Source of the DNA: Torreya grandis
Lineage: Eukaryota > Streptophyta > Pinopsida > Cupressales > Taxaceae
Length of the DNA: 64,000 nucleotides
NCBI GenBank assembly: GCA_037957365.1
Contig: JARHVA010004089.1
Span: 596,001-660,000, forward strand
Reading direction: 5' to 3'
The position numbers were made by a program, and so were the translations under genes. The notes beneath the pieces are model-generated. The model was not told where the DNA came from, did not search any database, and saw nothing but the letters and a program-made list of their open reading frames with translations. The number at the start of each line of letters is the position of its first letter. The stretch's first letter is position 1. Positions 1 to 10,205 of this stretch are shown here, in pieces.

Positions 1-1029
1 AATTAGGGGACTTGGTCAATTCAAAGAAGGTTTCAATTAGATCCATAGGTTTAAGCCTTTCATGGACTATGCTTAGTGATCTATAAGCATAAACCTTTAT
101 GGTGGACTAGTTTTATAGTCATAAGGGAACACGTCTTTGTTTGACTATAGCCTAACATCATATCGATGCTTGAATGGTCAAGGGGTTGTTTTCAGCTAAA
201 GTGATCATACTTGGCTCACACTTCTTAGCAAAGGAAAGAATATTTAGTACATGGGATTTATATACTTAGTTGTTATACAAGTTACCACTGATGTCATCAA
301 TATTTATAGGGATACCATTAACGACTTAAGTGGGAAGCATGCATAACTAATTCTTAACCTATTTTAATTTAGACAATAGTAATACATCCATTATATATAG
401 TTCATTTAGTAATATGAAATATGCATAAACTAGAACCATCATGTTTACTTCAAACATTCATCACCATTAATCAAGGCTTAAGTAATAAAAAGTTCATAGC
501 AAGAAATACATTCAATTTTATATTACTTAATGGCCCAGAGGCTCATAAGCAAGCTTGGGTGTATATAAATGGAGCCCTTAAAGCATCTGATCTAGTCCTA
601 AGTCTAATGGCACTCATTATAATGCATATAAAATCAATTTAAATTATCCAAAGCTTTTTTTTACTAAATTTGTGTCATTTTATTCATTGGTTCGAGATCT
701 ATATATAGCCTTATAGGAACATCTTTTCCAGGGTGGAGTGTGCATGTTGGGTGCTGAGTTGGAGTTTATGTGATCATTCCACCAGCTCCATCACCTTGAA
801 AAGTTTTCACTATAGTCACCATGTATCTCCTAACCTATAATATGTCATGTAAATCCTAGAATTGGTTAGCTACATGTCAGCTAGTGTAAGGTATGCACTA
901 AAACCTTCAACTGGTGCTAAGGTGCCAAAAATTCATTATTAACCAAAATGATGCCTTATAATGATGTGTCTATCATGCTGGCATGAATCCTTACATACCA
1001 AAATAATGGTCTTAATATAAATTATCTAT

Positions 1030-2490
1030 CAAACATCTATACACTACTACACATTGAGAAAATATGACCTCTTCTTCCCAAATTACAAATCATCCACTAG
1101 GAGTAGTCATTAGCCAAATCTAAAACACATGAAGCTAAGTCAAGAGAGAGAATTAACAAGATGAAGGCTAGATTTATAGGTCCATTCATATACACATCAA
1201 TCCAAGTCAAGAGAGAGCATTAAAAAGATGAAGGCTATATTTATATGTCTATTTATATAGTGAAACATCTCGATTCCATATTCACAATAAGGGGGAAAAC
1301 TACACATGGCTTGACTTCCCTATTCAAAGTAATAGATATATAGGCATAATTAAATCATCAAAAAGTGTAATTGGGGTTAGTTACACCCATTTACACTTCC
1401 TTATTTTTTACATGTTTCATTCTTCACAAGTAGGCCTAGGATTTTAAGGAGAAAGAAGTTGATTTATAGATTTATGCATGCATTTGATAGTCATAGATCA
1501 CATAAATAAAGACTTATTAGACAGATGCACTAACTATATGGTCACATAGAGGTAAAATTTATCTAGATAGTAATATCACCCCCAGTCACTAACATCAATA
1601 GATTTTTTTAGGCTTGACATTACTAACCCTGCACACAATGATAGTGTGTTTTGGATTTAGATGAATCACATGCCTACTATAGACACATAAATATGGGCAC
1701 ATATACTTGAAAATGCAAATTTTTGACATATCTTAAACCACATGACTTGTACCCAAATATATGACTATTATTTGCCATTATTCTAAGCTATTTATCTATA
1801 TGCAATATTGACCCTTTGTTTATCATCACTAGTACACATAACTTTCAAATTCAAATGCTCAAACTACTTAAAATCACCTTTAGACTGAGTCTAAATCAAT
1901 ATAGTTATCCTTGATCTTTCAGGACAAGTCCATGCTAGGTGATTAGAATCACTATCATGATTTTATCCACCTAGGTTGATCATGTCCCATGCCAAATAAT
2001 GGCTAGTTTCTAAATTACAAACCAATATTTTGAGTCTTCACACAATTACATAAGGTCAGCTAAATGAAATTATCAAAAATTTCACCTATAAATACACATC
2101 AAATGTCATTCATTATTCTTGGCTTATAAATATATATTGAGAAATTTTACACTATTGCACATGGAAAAAAATCTCTATTCTTTCCAAATTCAAGATCATT
2201 CACAAGATGCAACCATAATCCTAGTATATAACATTTCAAAATAAGTCAAGATCTATTATTTTCAAGTATTAAAGCCATATATCTAGATACATATAGATAG
2301 TCAAGGAGCACAATTGTGTAATCACTGTAGGTGGGATAACTATGTGGACATGATTTTTCTCCTTGGAGTATTGGATATGTAGGCAATGATCAATCATCAA
2401 GGGGGTGATTGAGGGTAGTAGAAGCATGGTGGGCCCATATTGGAATTATACTCAACACTCCCCTATTTTTTGTAATTTTCTAAGCTTTCA
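1030..2490. repeat. Diverged direct duplication (1030-1440 and 2125-2490)
   Basis: Both intervals contain the same ordered blocks: a CACTA-TGCACAT-like start, CTCT-TTC-CAAATT, CATCAC/CATCCACTAG-like, a CAATCATCAA-like block and a final CACT-CC-TATTTTTT block. Similarity is patchy and judged by eye, so the limits are approximate. It could be two copies of an unrecognised non-autonomous repeat. Confidence 0.4.
1137..1259. repeat. Tandem duplication, two copies about 60 bp long
   Basis: The segment beginning AAGTCAAGAGAGAG at 1137 recurs at 1204 with offset 67. Both copies continue through GATGAAGGCTA and an ATTTATA(G/T)GTC block with few mismatches. It is a simple tandem duplication with no evidence of function. 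Confidence 0.75.
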
Positions 2491-2880
2491 AATTTCCCTT
2501 AGAATTTTAAAGACAAAATAAGGAAAATAACAAATTATATGTGACATAATCTAAATAATATTTTGCTTTATTCATAAGATTCAAATGTAGTAGGTACCAT
2601 GGTCATATTTTCATCACAGTCAACTAGGATAAGTTTTTGGTTAGTAAACTCAAGCAACCCATGATAGTATCCACCTACAATGGTCATGCATATAAATATT
2701 ACTTGGTCTTACTTTTAATATTTAATAAAAACTCATACTTTCTTTTTAAGTCACCAATCACAAGCAATTGGAATAAGTTTGTGGTCAACAAACTCAAGTG
2801 ACCAATATTATAGTCTTGCTAGGGTAGACCTATCCACTAGCATTTTGATATTATTTCAAAATAGTATATGTTAAATCTTA

Positions 2881-3067
2881 ATTAGATAAAATTAATTGAG
2901 ATAAATTAGGATGTAAAATATATGTATAAATAAAGCATTCAATTATTTGTATATTACTATATCATGAAATATGCTAAAAATGGAAAATTCAAGAAGGAAA
3001 TATCTTAGTTAGAAAATAGGAATGTTGGACTATTTATATAAATTTAAGAATGATTATTTGAATGTGT
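2881..3067. repeat. Dispersed repeat, part A (second copy near 50158-50360)
   Basis: The order of blocks ATAAAATTAA, AAAATATGTG/ATATATG, AGAAGGAAAT, TTAGTT(A/G)GAAAATAG and a following AAAAATGATT-like block is shared with 50158-50360. The two copies are clearly diverged. Together with parts B and C described below, this looks like one older repeat family of at least 1 kb. Confidence 0.5.
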
Positions 3068-3339
3068 AACAACATTGTGAATCAATAACAAGGCTTAATT
3101 TGATCTCTGGATAAGGTTGTTAGAATCAGATATAGGTGCAACACATTGGTGTCCTTAGGGAGCATCAATATTTGGTAGGGATTTTGTACTCTTAAAAATT
3201 TAGGTCTATACATTGTCACTTATTGGTTATGTGTATGTGTTTTTCATTGAAACCCTAGCTTAATAGGTCATGTGAACAAAACATAATGAAGGAGAAAAGG
3301 GTGTTAGTAGTTGAAGTTATGATTAAGCTCAACCCCATG

Positions 3340-3697
3340 TGTTGAACACTACCTACATAATACTCCTAAAAGGGATCAAACTCCATGTAGTTCTCCCATG
3401 CTATGGTGGTGTGTGTGAAAGACTATTGTAAAATGCCAAATGTTGGTGTAATACTGGTGTGATTATATGCTTCAAAAATGACTTGTGACCTTGGAATTTT
3501 ATTTATACTTAGATCAAGGTTAATAGGGTTGTGTGGACTTTGAATTAGGCAAAATAAGTGATTTTATCTCAATGTGTAGTTAGATATTTTGGTGTTTTCA
3601 ATCATATGAGGATCTAGTGGATAATGGCTTGAAAATGTCAATTTATAGTGATCATTTTAGAATTCCTTTAGATGGGGCTTGTGAAACATGTAGGAGG
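3340..3697. repeat. Dispersed repeat part C, left half, split by the Copia insertion
   Basis: This segment aligns colinearly with 58440-58778: AGGGATCAAACTCCATG, GGTGTGTGTGAAAGACTA, GTGTGATTA-ATGCTTCAAAA and GACCTTGG blocks in the same order. The alignment resumes on the other side of element A at 9843. This shows that element A inserted into a pre-existing repeat copy. Confidence 0.85.
3693..3697. other. Left target-site duplication of Copia element A
   Basis: GGAGG directly precedes the 5' LTR and pairs with GGATG at 9843-9847, four of five bases matching. The empty site at 58779-58783 reads GGATG, so the left copy has probably mutated. Confidence 0.7.
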
Positions 3698-4697
3698 TGT
3701 TGGAAATATTTTCATTGATGTCAAAGGTTTAACATTATTGGTGATAAAGGCCCCATTACATTTAATGTTGTTTGTAATAAATATATCTTGGCTAATATGA
3801 GTTAATATTTATTTAATATTAACGAATATATTTTTGGTTGCATTTGAGACAAAATAAGGGCCCATGGAGAAGTCGAAGAGCCACGGGTTAAAGACAAAAG
3901 AAGGATGGGACACATTTTCCCATGAAGAGTAATTTTGGGGAATACCAAGAGTCACCAAGTGAAGACAAAAGAGTAAGGGCGAATTTCTCATGAAGGGACA
4001 CTTTAAGGAATACAAAAAGTCACCAAAGATAAGGACAAAAGTGGGAAGGACGTTTTTGATCATGAAGGGTCACCACATGACTTTTCAAAGGCTTGAATAT
4101 GAAGGGTCATCCAAGATTGGCACCATTTTCCATGAGGATTGAAGGGTCACAAAGGGGGAAGGCCAAAGGTCATTTGGAAAGCTATAAATAAAGGCTTGAA
4201 AAGCCATTTGTAATATGAGTGTGAGAGGTTAATTTGATATTTTATTATCTAGATTACAAGAGCAAAGGTGAGAGAGAGGAAAGAGATGTTGTATTGAACT
4301 ATCATTTGTTGATATAGCAACATTGAGAGATAGGTGTGTGGTATACACAAAGTGGTTGATGCTCATGTGGGTTGGTGCTCACGAATGATAGCTGGGTTGG
4401 TGATCGGCAAAGGGATTTGAAGCTCCTGTGGGTTGGTGCTCATGAATTGTAGCTAAGGTTGGTACTCGGCAAAGGGGTATGGTGCTCTTGTGAATTTATT
4501 CTCATGAATATACTTGAGATTGTTCTCTATGGTTTTTCCCACATTGGGTTTCCACGTTATATCTGGTGTCTCTCTCTTTCTTGTGTGATGTTTATAATTT
4601 GAGTTTCATTGCATATCTTGAATGTTTTATTAAGGGAAAGTTTTATAAGATAAATATACTGATTCACCCCCCCTCTCAATATATTCTTTGCTTAATA
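3698..4697 (+). repeat. 5' LTR of element A
   Basis: It starts TGTTGGAAAT and ends near AATA, where the 3' LTR has AACA, so the terminal CA is mutated to TA here. It is 1000 bp and pairs with 8845-9842. It contains internal repeats of TTGGTGCTC(A/G) around 4372-4450. An open frame on its minus strand is a chance frame present in both LTRs. Confidence 0.95.
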
Positions 4698-4699
4698 AT

Positions 4700-4717
4700 T
4701 GGTATTAGATCAAGTTC
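4700..4717 (+). other. Primer binding site of element A
   Basis: TGGTATTAGATCAAGTTC lies two bases after the LTR end. It resembles the initiator-Met tRNA PBS used by most plant Copia elements (TGGTATCAGAGC core) with several substitutions. Confidence 0.7.
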
Positions 4718-4764
4718 CTTTTTGAAAAGTTTTACAGCTTGAAGGTAGATCAAGAAAGCACAAG

Positions 4765-5613
4765 ATGGCCATACATAAAGGTGCCTCTACAAGCAAAAGA
4801 ATAGTTGATCAAGAAGAAGAAGAGGATGAAGCCGAAGTGAATATGGAAGGAGAACTCATGTGTGCCTTAGAAGAGTTGAAAATTGTTGAAAAGAAAAATC
4901 AAAGATTAAAGCATCAAATTGAGAAAAATGACAAGGAGTCAAAGGAGATAATTGAAGATCTGATGGCACAGTTGGAAATATCAAGAAAAGAATGTGAAAG
5001 GTATGTTACTAAAATTGCCTCTTTAAAAGAAGAGATAGAGAAAGTAGTCAATAATAAAATAGTCAATGATTTAAAATTTGAGAATAGCACTAATATGCTA
5101 AATAAGATATTAGAAAGCCAAAAGGCAATATCAGATAAGACAGGTATCTATTTTGAAAAGAAGAAGAGCTATGTTGAAGCTCTTACAAATAAAGAAATAA
5201 GAAGGGAAGGAATGAATAATACAGAGGACAAAGAAAGCTGGAAGGAACAAAGCTATAAAAGGTAATCAGGTCAGAGATTCACAAATAGGTCCTATTTTTA
5301 TGGTTACTATTTTTATTGTAATGGATATGGTCATAAGAAATTAGAATGTAGAAAAAGAGCTAACAATCTCAAAAATAAGGAAAAGGAAGGTCATATAGAG
5401 TCAAGCAGAAGCTATAACTCTTTTTCTCCTCTATCAAGATTTGATGAAGAGACCATAATTTGTTACAAGTGTAACAACTTTGGACACATAGCTCGGTATT
5501 GTAGAAGTGTGTTCGAGTCAGTCAAAAAGGACTAGAGTTTCAGGGCTCCATTTATCAAGAAAAAGGTTCAGACATGGTAGAAGAAACAATCTAAAGGTTC
5601 TATGTTGGTCTAG
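4765..5613 (+). pseudogene. Element A gag remnant: coiled coil and two zinc knuckles
   Basis: The frame opening at 4765 encodes an acidic start and a Lys/Glu-rich coiled coil, followed by the NMLNKILES-type block typical of plant Copia gag tails. After an in-frame TAA at 5263 the same frame continues through two zinc knuckles. The first has lost its first Cys (Tyr instead). The second, near 5461-5502, is a complete CX2CX4HX4C (CYKCNNFGH). Further stops lie at 5533, 5578 and 5611. The large N-terminal gag domain (UBN2-like, normally a few hundred residues) is absent: only about 47 bp separate the PBS from this frame, which implies an internal deletion. Confidence 0.8.
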
Positions 5614-7235
5614 ACAGCTTTGCATGCAAGAAATGAAGAAAAGCCATGGTTTATTGATATCAAATGTTTAAGGCACATGATAGGAGACAAGAGCAAGTTC
5701 ATAACCCTGAAGAAGATCAATGGTGGCACAGTGAAATTTGGGGACAACACTACTGCCAAAATTGCCAGAAAAGGTACACTAAGTTTAGATAATGGTAGAA
5801 CTAAAATTGAAAATGTTTTATATGTAGAAGGTATTAAGCATAATCTTTTGAGTGTAAGTCAAATGTGTGATCAGGGGCACACACCAAAGTTTTATGTAGA
5901 AGGTTGTGAAATTAGAAGAAAAGATTCAAATGTATTAATTGTAGATGCTCAGAGAATAGGTAATAACTTATATATGCTATCAGATATCAAAGGTCAAAAA
6001 TGTTGTTTGAGTCAGATTGAAGAAATTTGGATATGGCAGAGGAGAATGGGGCACATAAATTTTGACAATCTTGTCAAAATTTTCAAAAAGCAAGCAGTCA
6101 AGAATTTTCCAATGATCACAAAGCCATCTAACATGCTTTGTGGACCTTGTTAGCGTGGGAAGCAGGCTAGAAGGAGGTTAAAAAAAAAAGAGTAATCGAT
6201 CACTCAGATGCTAGAGCTTGTTCACACTGATCTATGTGGACTTATGAGGACTCAAAGTACTCAAGGTGATAAATATTTCATGTTACTTATTGATGATTTT
6301 TCATGTATGACTTGGATAATGTTTTTAAAGAAAAAATCAGAAGCTTTTAGACAGTTCAAAGCATTCAAAGCATTAGTTAAGAATGAAACTAATCTAAAGA
6401 TTAAGTGTCTAAGATTAAATCAAAGAGGAGAATTCATGTCAAATCAATTTATTGAGTTTTGTGAAGATCATGGAATAAAGAGACAATATTCAGCAGCCAG
6501 AACTCCACAACAAAATGGAGTAGTTGAATGGAAAAATAGAACAGTTCAAGAGATGGCGAGGACAATGCTAAATGAATCCAAGATAGAAAATAAATATTGG
6601 AGAGAGGTAGTTGGTACAATAGTGCATATTCAGAAAATAGATTTATTAAGAGTCAATAGTGACAAAACTCCTTATGATCTATGGAAAGACAAACTAGCAA
6701 CAATTGATTATTTCAGAGTTTTCGGTAGCAAATGCTTCATAAAGAGAACTGATGAAAAACTTGGTAAGTTTGAATCTAGAGAAGATAAAGGTATATTTCT
6801 TGGTTATTCTTGCAAAAGTAAAGCTTATAAATGTTATAACAAAAGAACCAATAAAATTATTGAAAGTGCAAGTGTCAGGATAGAAGAAGATGGAACACAA
6901 AAGATCAGTGATCCAGTAGACATTCCTGAAACCATTGAAGAAGAAGGCTCTGAAGAATCAGATGAAGATGAGGAAAAGGAGAAAAAGGGAACCAAGACTC
7001 CATCCAAATATGTTTAGAAAAATCATAATGAAAGTGACATCATCGAGGATATAAAAGAAGGAATTCGCACTAGAAAATTGATGGTAAGTGAATATGAACA
7101 AGTTAATTTCTCTTTGTTATCTAAAATTCAGCCTTGAAATTTTTCAGAAGCCAAACATGATGAGCATTGGGTTAAGGCTATGGATGAAGAATTAGATCAG
7201 ATAGAAAAGAATGATACTTGGGAATTAGTCCCTTT
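5614..7235 (+). pseudogene. Element A pol part 1: protease remnant and integrase
   Basis: This is one reading frame, interrupted by stops at 6151, 6193, 7015 and 7135. The protease site expected as DSG reads Asp-Ile-Lys (FIDIK, Asp at 5656), so it should be inactive. The integrase zinc domain has Gln for the first His (IWQRRMGH). In the core, the first Asp is present (VHTDLCG, Asp at 6229). The second catalytic Asp is Asn (LNQRGEF, Asn at 6418). The Glu is present (NGVVEW, 6526). Dead protease and dead integrase agree with the age of the element. The 7015 stop is followed by an acidic linker and the start of RT. Confidence 0.88.
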
Positions 7236-8630
7236 TATAGAAATAAGTTGAATGAAAATGGAGAAGTAACTAGAAATAAAGAAAGATTAGTATGTAAAGG
7301 ATATGCTTAGATTGAGGGAATAGATTTTGAAGAAACTTTTGCACCAGTAGCAAGGTTAGAGGCTATTAGAATGTTTCTTGCATATGTATTTTTTAAAAAT
7401 TTCAAAGTATTTTAGATGGATGTCAAATCTGCCTTCCTAAATGGGAATCTTGAAGAAGAGGTCTACATTGAGCAGCATGAGGGGTTTATTCTCTCGAATA
7501 TTAGTAATCATGTATGCAGATTGAAGAAAGCATTGTATGGATTAAAACAAGCTCCCAAAGCTTGGTATGCAAGACTTGATAAGTACCTACAAGATCAAGG
7601 ATTCAAGAGAGGATTTGCTGATAGTAATCTTTACATCAAAACAGAAGGTGAACATTAATTGATTATTGTGGTTTATGTTGATGATATCATTTTTGGAGGA
7701 AATATTGAAAAGATGACAAAAGAATTTTTTGATAGAATGGAAAAAGAATTTGAGATGTCTATGCTAAGAGAATTATCATTTTTCATAGGATTACAAATAT
7801 TTCAATCAAATAAAGGAATTTTTATATCTCAAAGTAAATATGCCAAGGAAATGTTGAAGAAATTTGGTTTTGAGAATTGTGTACCAGTTGGCACACCTAT
7901 GTGTATAGGAAATAAAGTGAGCAAGGATGAAGATTCACCTGTTACAGATCAATATTTGTATAGTTCTATGATTGGTAGTATTTTATATTTGACAGGATTG
8001 AGACCAGACATCATGCATGTAGTAGGTATGGTTGCAAGATATCAATCATCTCTAAGAGATAGTCATGTTCAGTTGGTGAAAAGAATATTTAGATATATCA
8101 AAGGGACATTGGATTATGGATTATGGTATCCCACAGGTAAAGATTTCACTTTAGGTTCTTATACAGATTTAGATTGGGTAGGGTGTTTAGATGATAGAAA
8201 GAGTAAAAGTGGAGGAGGTTTCTTCTTTGGTGATAGCTTAGTATCATGGCTAAGCAAGAAGCAAAACTCAGTATCACTTTCTACAGCTAAAGCAAAATAT
8301 ATTACAAAAGTATTGTGTTGTACTCAAGTGCTTTGGATGAAGCAAACTTTGGAAGATATCAAGGTAAAGTATGATGAACCTATTTCCATTTTTTGTGATA
8401 ACACAAGTGCTATAAATATTTTGAAAAATCTAGTAATGCATTCAAGAACAAAACATATTCCCATTAGATATCACTTTTTGAGAGAGCAGGTTGTAGATCA
8501 ACAGGGTAAGTTGGAATATATTAGTATTATAGAGTAGATTGCAAATATTTTCGCAAAGGCACTACCAAAAGACACATTTGAGTATCTGCGAGAGAAGTTG
8601 GGAGTAACTTCCCTTACTTCCTACCATTGA
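7236..8630 (+). pseudogene. Element A pol part 2: reverse transcriptase and RNase H
   Basis: The frame changes near 7235, where the segment normally linking the WELVP block to the first RT motif is missing, so a deletion of about 45-50 bp shifted the frame. The new frame carries [22 protein letters not shown] and the YVDD active site (7674-7685). RNase H follows, with YTDLDW and SWLSKKQN motifs; the AEAEY-type catalytic Glu block reads AKAKY. Stops occur at 7308, 7413, 7656 and 8535. Those at 7308, 7413 and 8535 replace conserved Gln positions. The frame runs on to about 8630 with the usual C-terminal KALPKDTFEYLRE block. Confidence 0.9.
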
Positions 8631-8689
8631 GGTTCAGCATCAGTTGAGGGGGAGCTAAGTGTTAGCTCTAGGTAGGCCCTTTGCCATTG

Positions 8690-8844
8690 ATGTCAAAGGG
8701 GGAGAATAATAGGTATAGGTGCAGAAAATAGGTACAAGGAATAGGTACAGGTTGTTACAGTAAGGGGGAGTTACTATATGTTTTCAGATGACAGGATGTG
8801 GCAGTTTCAAGATTGAGGTTGCCATCAATGACAAAGGGGGAGAT
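8690..8844 (+). other. Polypurine tract region of element A
   Basis: Three purine runs of AAGGGGGAG type occur at about 8695, 8763 and 8833. The last (AAAGGGGGAGA, 8833-8843) abuts the 3' LTR and is the likely plus-strand primer. The two upstream copies sit in repeats of a TTGATGTCAAAG/ATGACAAAG context, common in this group of plant Copia elements. Confidence 0.8.
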
Positions 8845-9842
8845 TGTTGGAAATATTGTCATTGATGTCAAAGGTTTAACATTATTGGTGATAAAGGCCC
8901 CATTGCATTTAATGTTGTTTGTAATAAATATATCTTGGCTAATATGAGTTAATATTTATTTAATATTAACGAATATATTTTTGGTTGCATATGAGACAAA
9001 ATAAGGGCCCATGGAGAAGTCGAAGAGCCACGGGGTAAAGACAAAAGAAGGATGGGATGCATTTTCCCATGAAGAGTAATTTTGGGGAATACCAAGAGTC
9101 ACCAAGTGAAGACAAAAGAGTAAGGGCAAATTTCTCATGAAGGGACACTTTAAGGAATACGAAAAGTCACCAAAGATAAGGACAAAAGTGGGAAGGACGT
9201 TTTTGATCATGAAGGGTCACCACATGACTTTTCAAAGACTTGAATATGAAGGGTCATCCAAGATTGGTGCCATTTTCCATGAGGATTGAAGGGTCACAAA
9301 GGGGGAAGGCCAAAGGCCATTTGGAAATCTATAAATAAAGGCTTGAGAAGCCATTTGTAATATGAGTGTGAGAGGTTAATTTGATATTGTATTATCTAGA
9401 TTAGAAGAGCAAAGGTGAGAGAGAGGAAAGAGATGTTGTATTGAACTATAATTTGTTGATATAGCAACATTGAGAGATAGGTGTGTGGTATACACAAAGT
9501 GGTTGATGCTCATGTGGGTTGGTGCTCATGAATGATTGCTGGGTTGGTGCTTGGCAAAGGGGTTTGAAGCTCCTATGGTTTAGTGGTCACAAATTGTAGC
9601 TGAGGTTGGTACTCGGCAAAGGGGTATGGTGCTCCTATGAATTTATTCTCATGAATATACTTGAGATTGTTCTCTGTGGTTTTTCCCACATTGGGTTTCC
9701 ACGTTATATCTGGTGTCTCTCTCTTTCTTGTGTGATGTTTATTATTTGATTTTTATTGCATATCTTGAATGTTTGATTAAGGGAAAGTTTTATAAGATAA
9801 ATATACTAATTCACCCCCCCTTAGTATATTCTATGCTTAACA
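8845..9842 (+). repeat. 3' LTR of element A
   Basis: It is 998 bp, starts TGTTGGAAAT and ends CTTAACA, and is colinear with 3698-4697 with about 45 differences counted by eye. It is followed by the right TSD GGATG at 9843-9847. Confidence 0.95.
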
Positions 9843-10205
9843 GGATGACCTATTTTTAATATTTGAATTTGAGCAAATGCTTATTATTTAGTGGGAGGAC
9901 ATGACTAGTAGAATTAGATAGTTTTAGCAAGTGAGATAGTCCAAATAGGGTGACCTTATTTAAACAGAGGAGACACCTAAATTAGAAGTGAGGATAAATC
10001 TAAAAGTGAACTTAGGATGATTAATATGTTGAATAGGGATACTTATAATTAGAATTTTCTTAAGAGATCAAAGTCATCTTCATAATAGATAAAACAAGGA
10101 GGTCAAGGACCTTGGAACTAGTCATGATCTAAGGGTGTATAAGAAGTGGTCAAAAGTGTAATATTTTAGCAATAAATTTTAATTTATGTGTCTACATTTA
10201 CTCCC
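9843..10205. repeat. Dispersed repeat part C, right half
   Basis: This continues the repeat begun at 3340 and aligns with 58779-59125. Shared blocks include ATGACC(T/C)ATTT, AGT(C/-)CAAATAGGGTG(A/G)CCTT and a final TTAATTTA(T/A)GTGTCTACAT. The join between 3697 and 9843 matches the uninterrupted copy apart from the 5-bp target duplication. Confidence 0.85.

Larger units (their letters stand above)
1..3330. other. Non-coding AT-rich stretch
   Basis: No coding region with family resemblance is seen here. Short open frames, such as one at 421-642, have no recognisable domain and look random for this base composition. The only structure I see is old duplication, listed separately at 1137-1259, 1030-1440 with 2125-2490, and 2881-3067. 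Confidence 0.6.
3698..9842 (+). mobile_element. Element A: degenerate Ty1/Copia LTR retrotransposon
   Basis: A 6145-bp element with two 1-kb direct LTRs, a PBS, gag remnant, protease, integrase, RT and RNase H in Copia order (integrase before RT), and a polypurine tract. It is defective: at least twelve in-frame stops, an internal deletion with frameshift near 7235, and substitutions at catalytic residues. The coiled-coil gag tail with zinc knuckles and the RNase H motifs look like the SIRE/Maximus side of plant Copia, but that lineage call is weak. LTR divergence, counted by eye, is about 4-5%, so it is old but younger than element B. Flanks match an empty site at 58779. Confidence 0.95.

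Noticed and set aside
421..642. Plus-strand frame of 73 codons
   Set aside because: No family resemblance, no codon-use or context support; such lengths are expected by chance.
3809..4063. Minus-strand frame, repeated at 8956-9210
   Set aside because: It is present only because the two LTRs of element A are copies. No domain is seen and it is antisense to LTR transcription.
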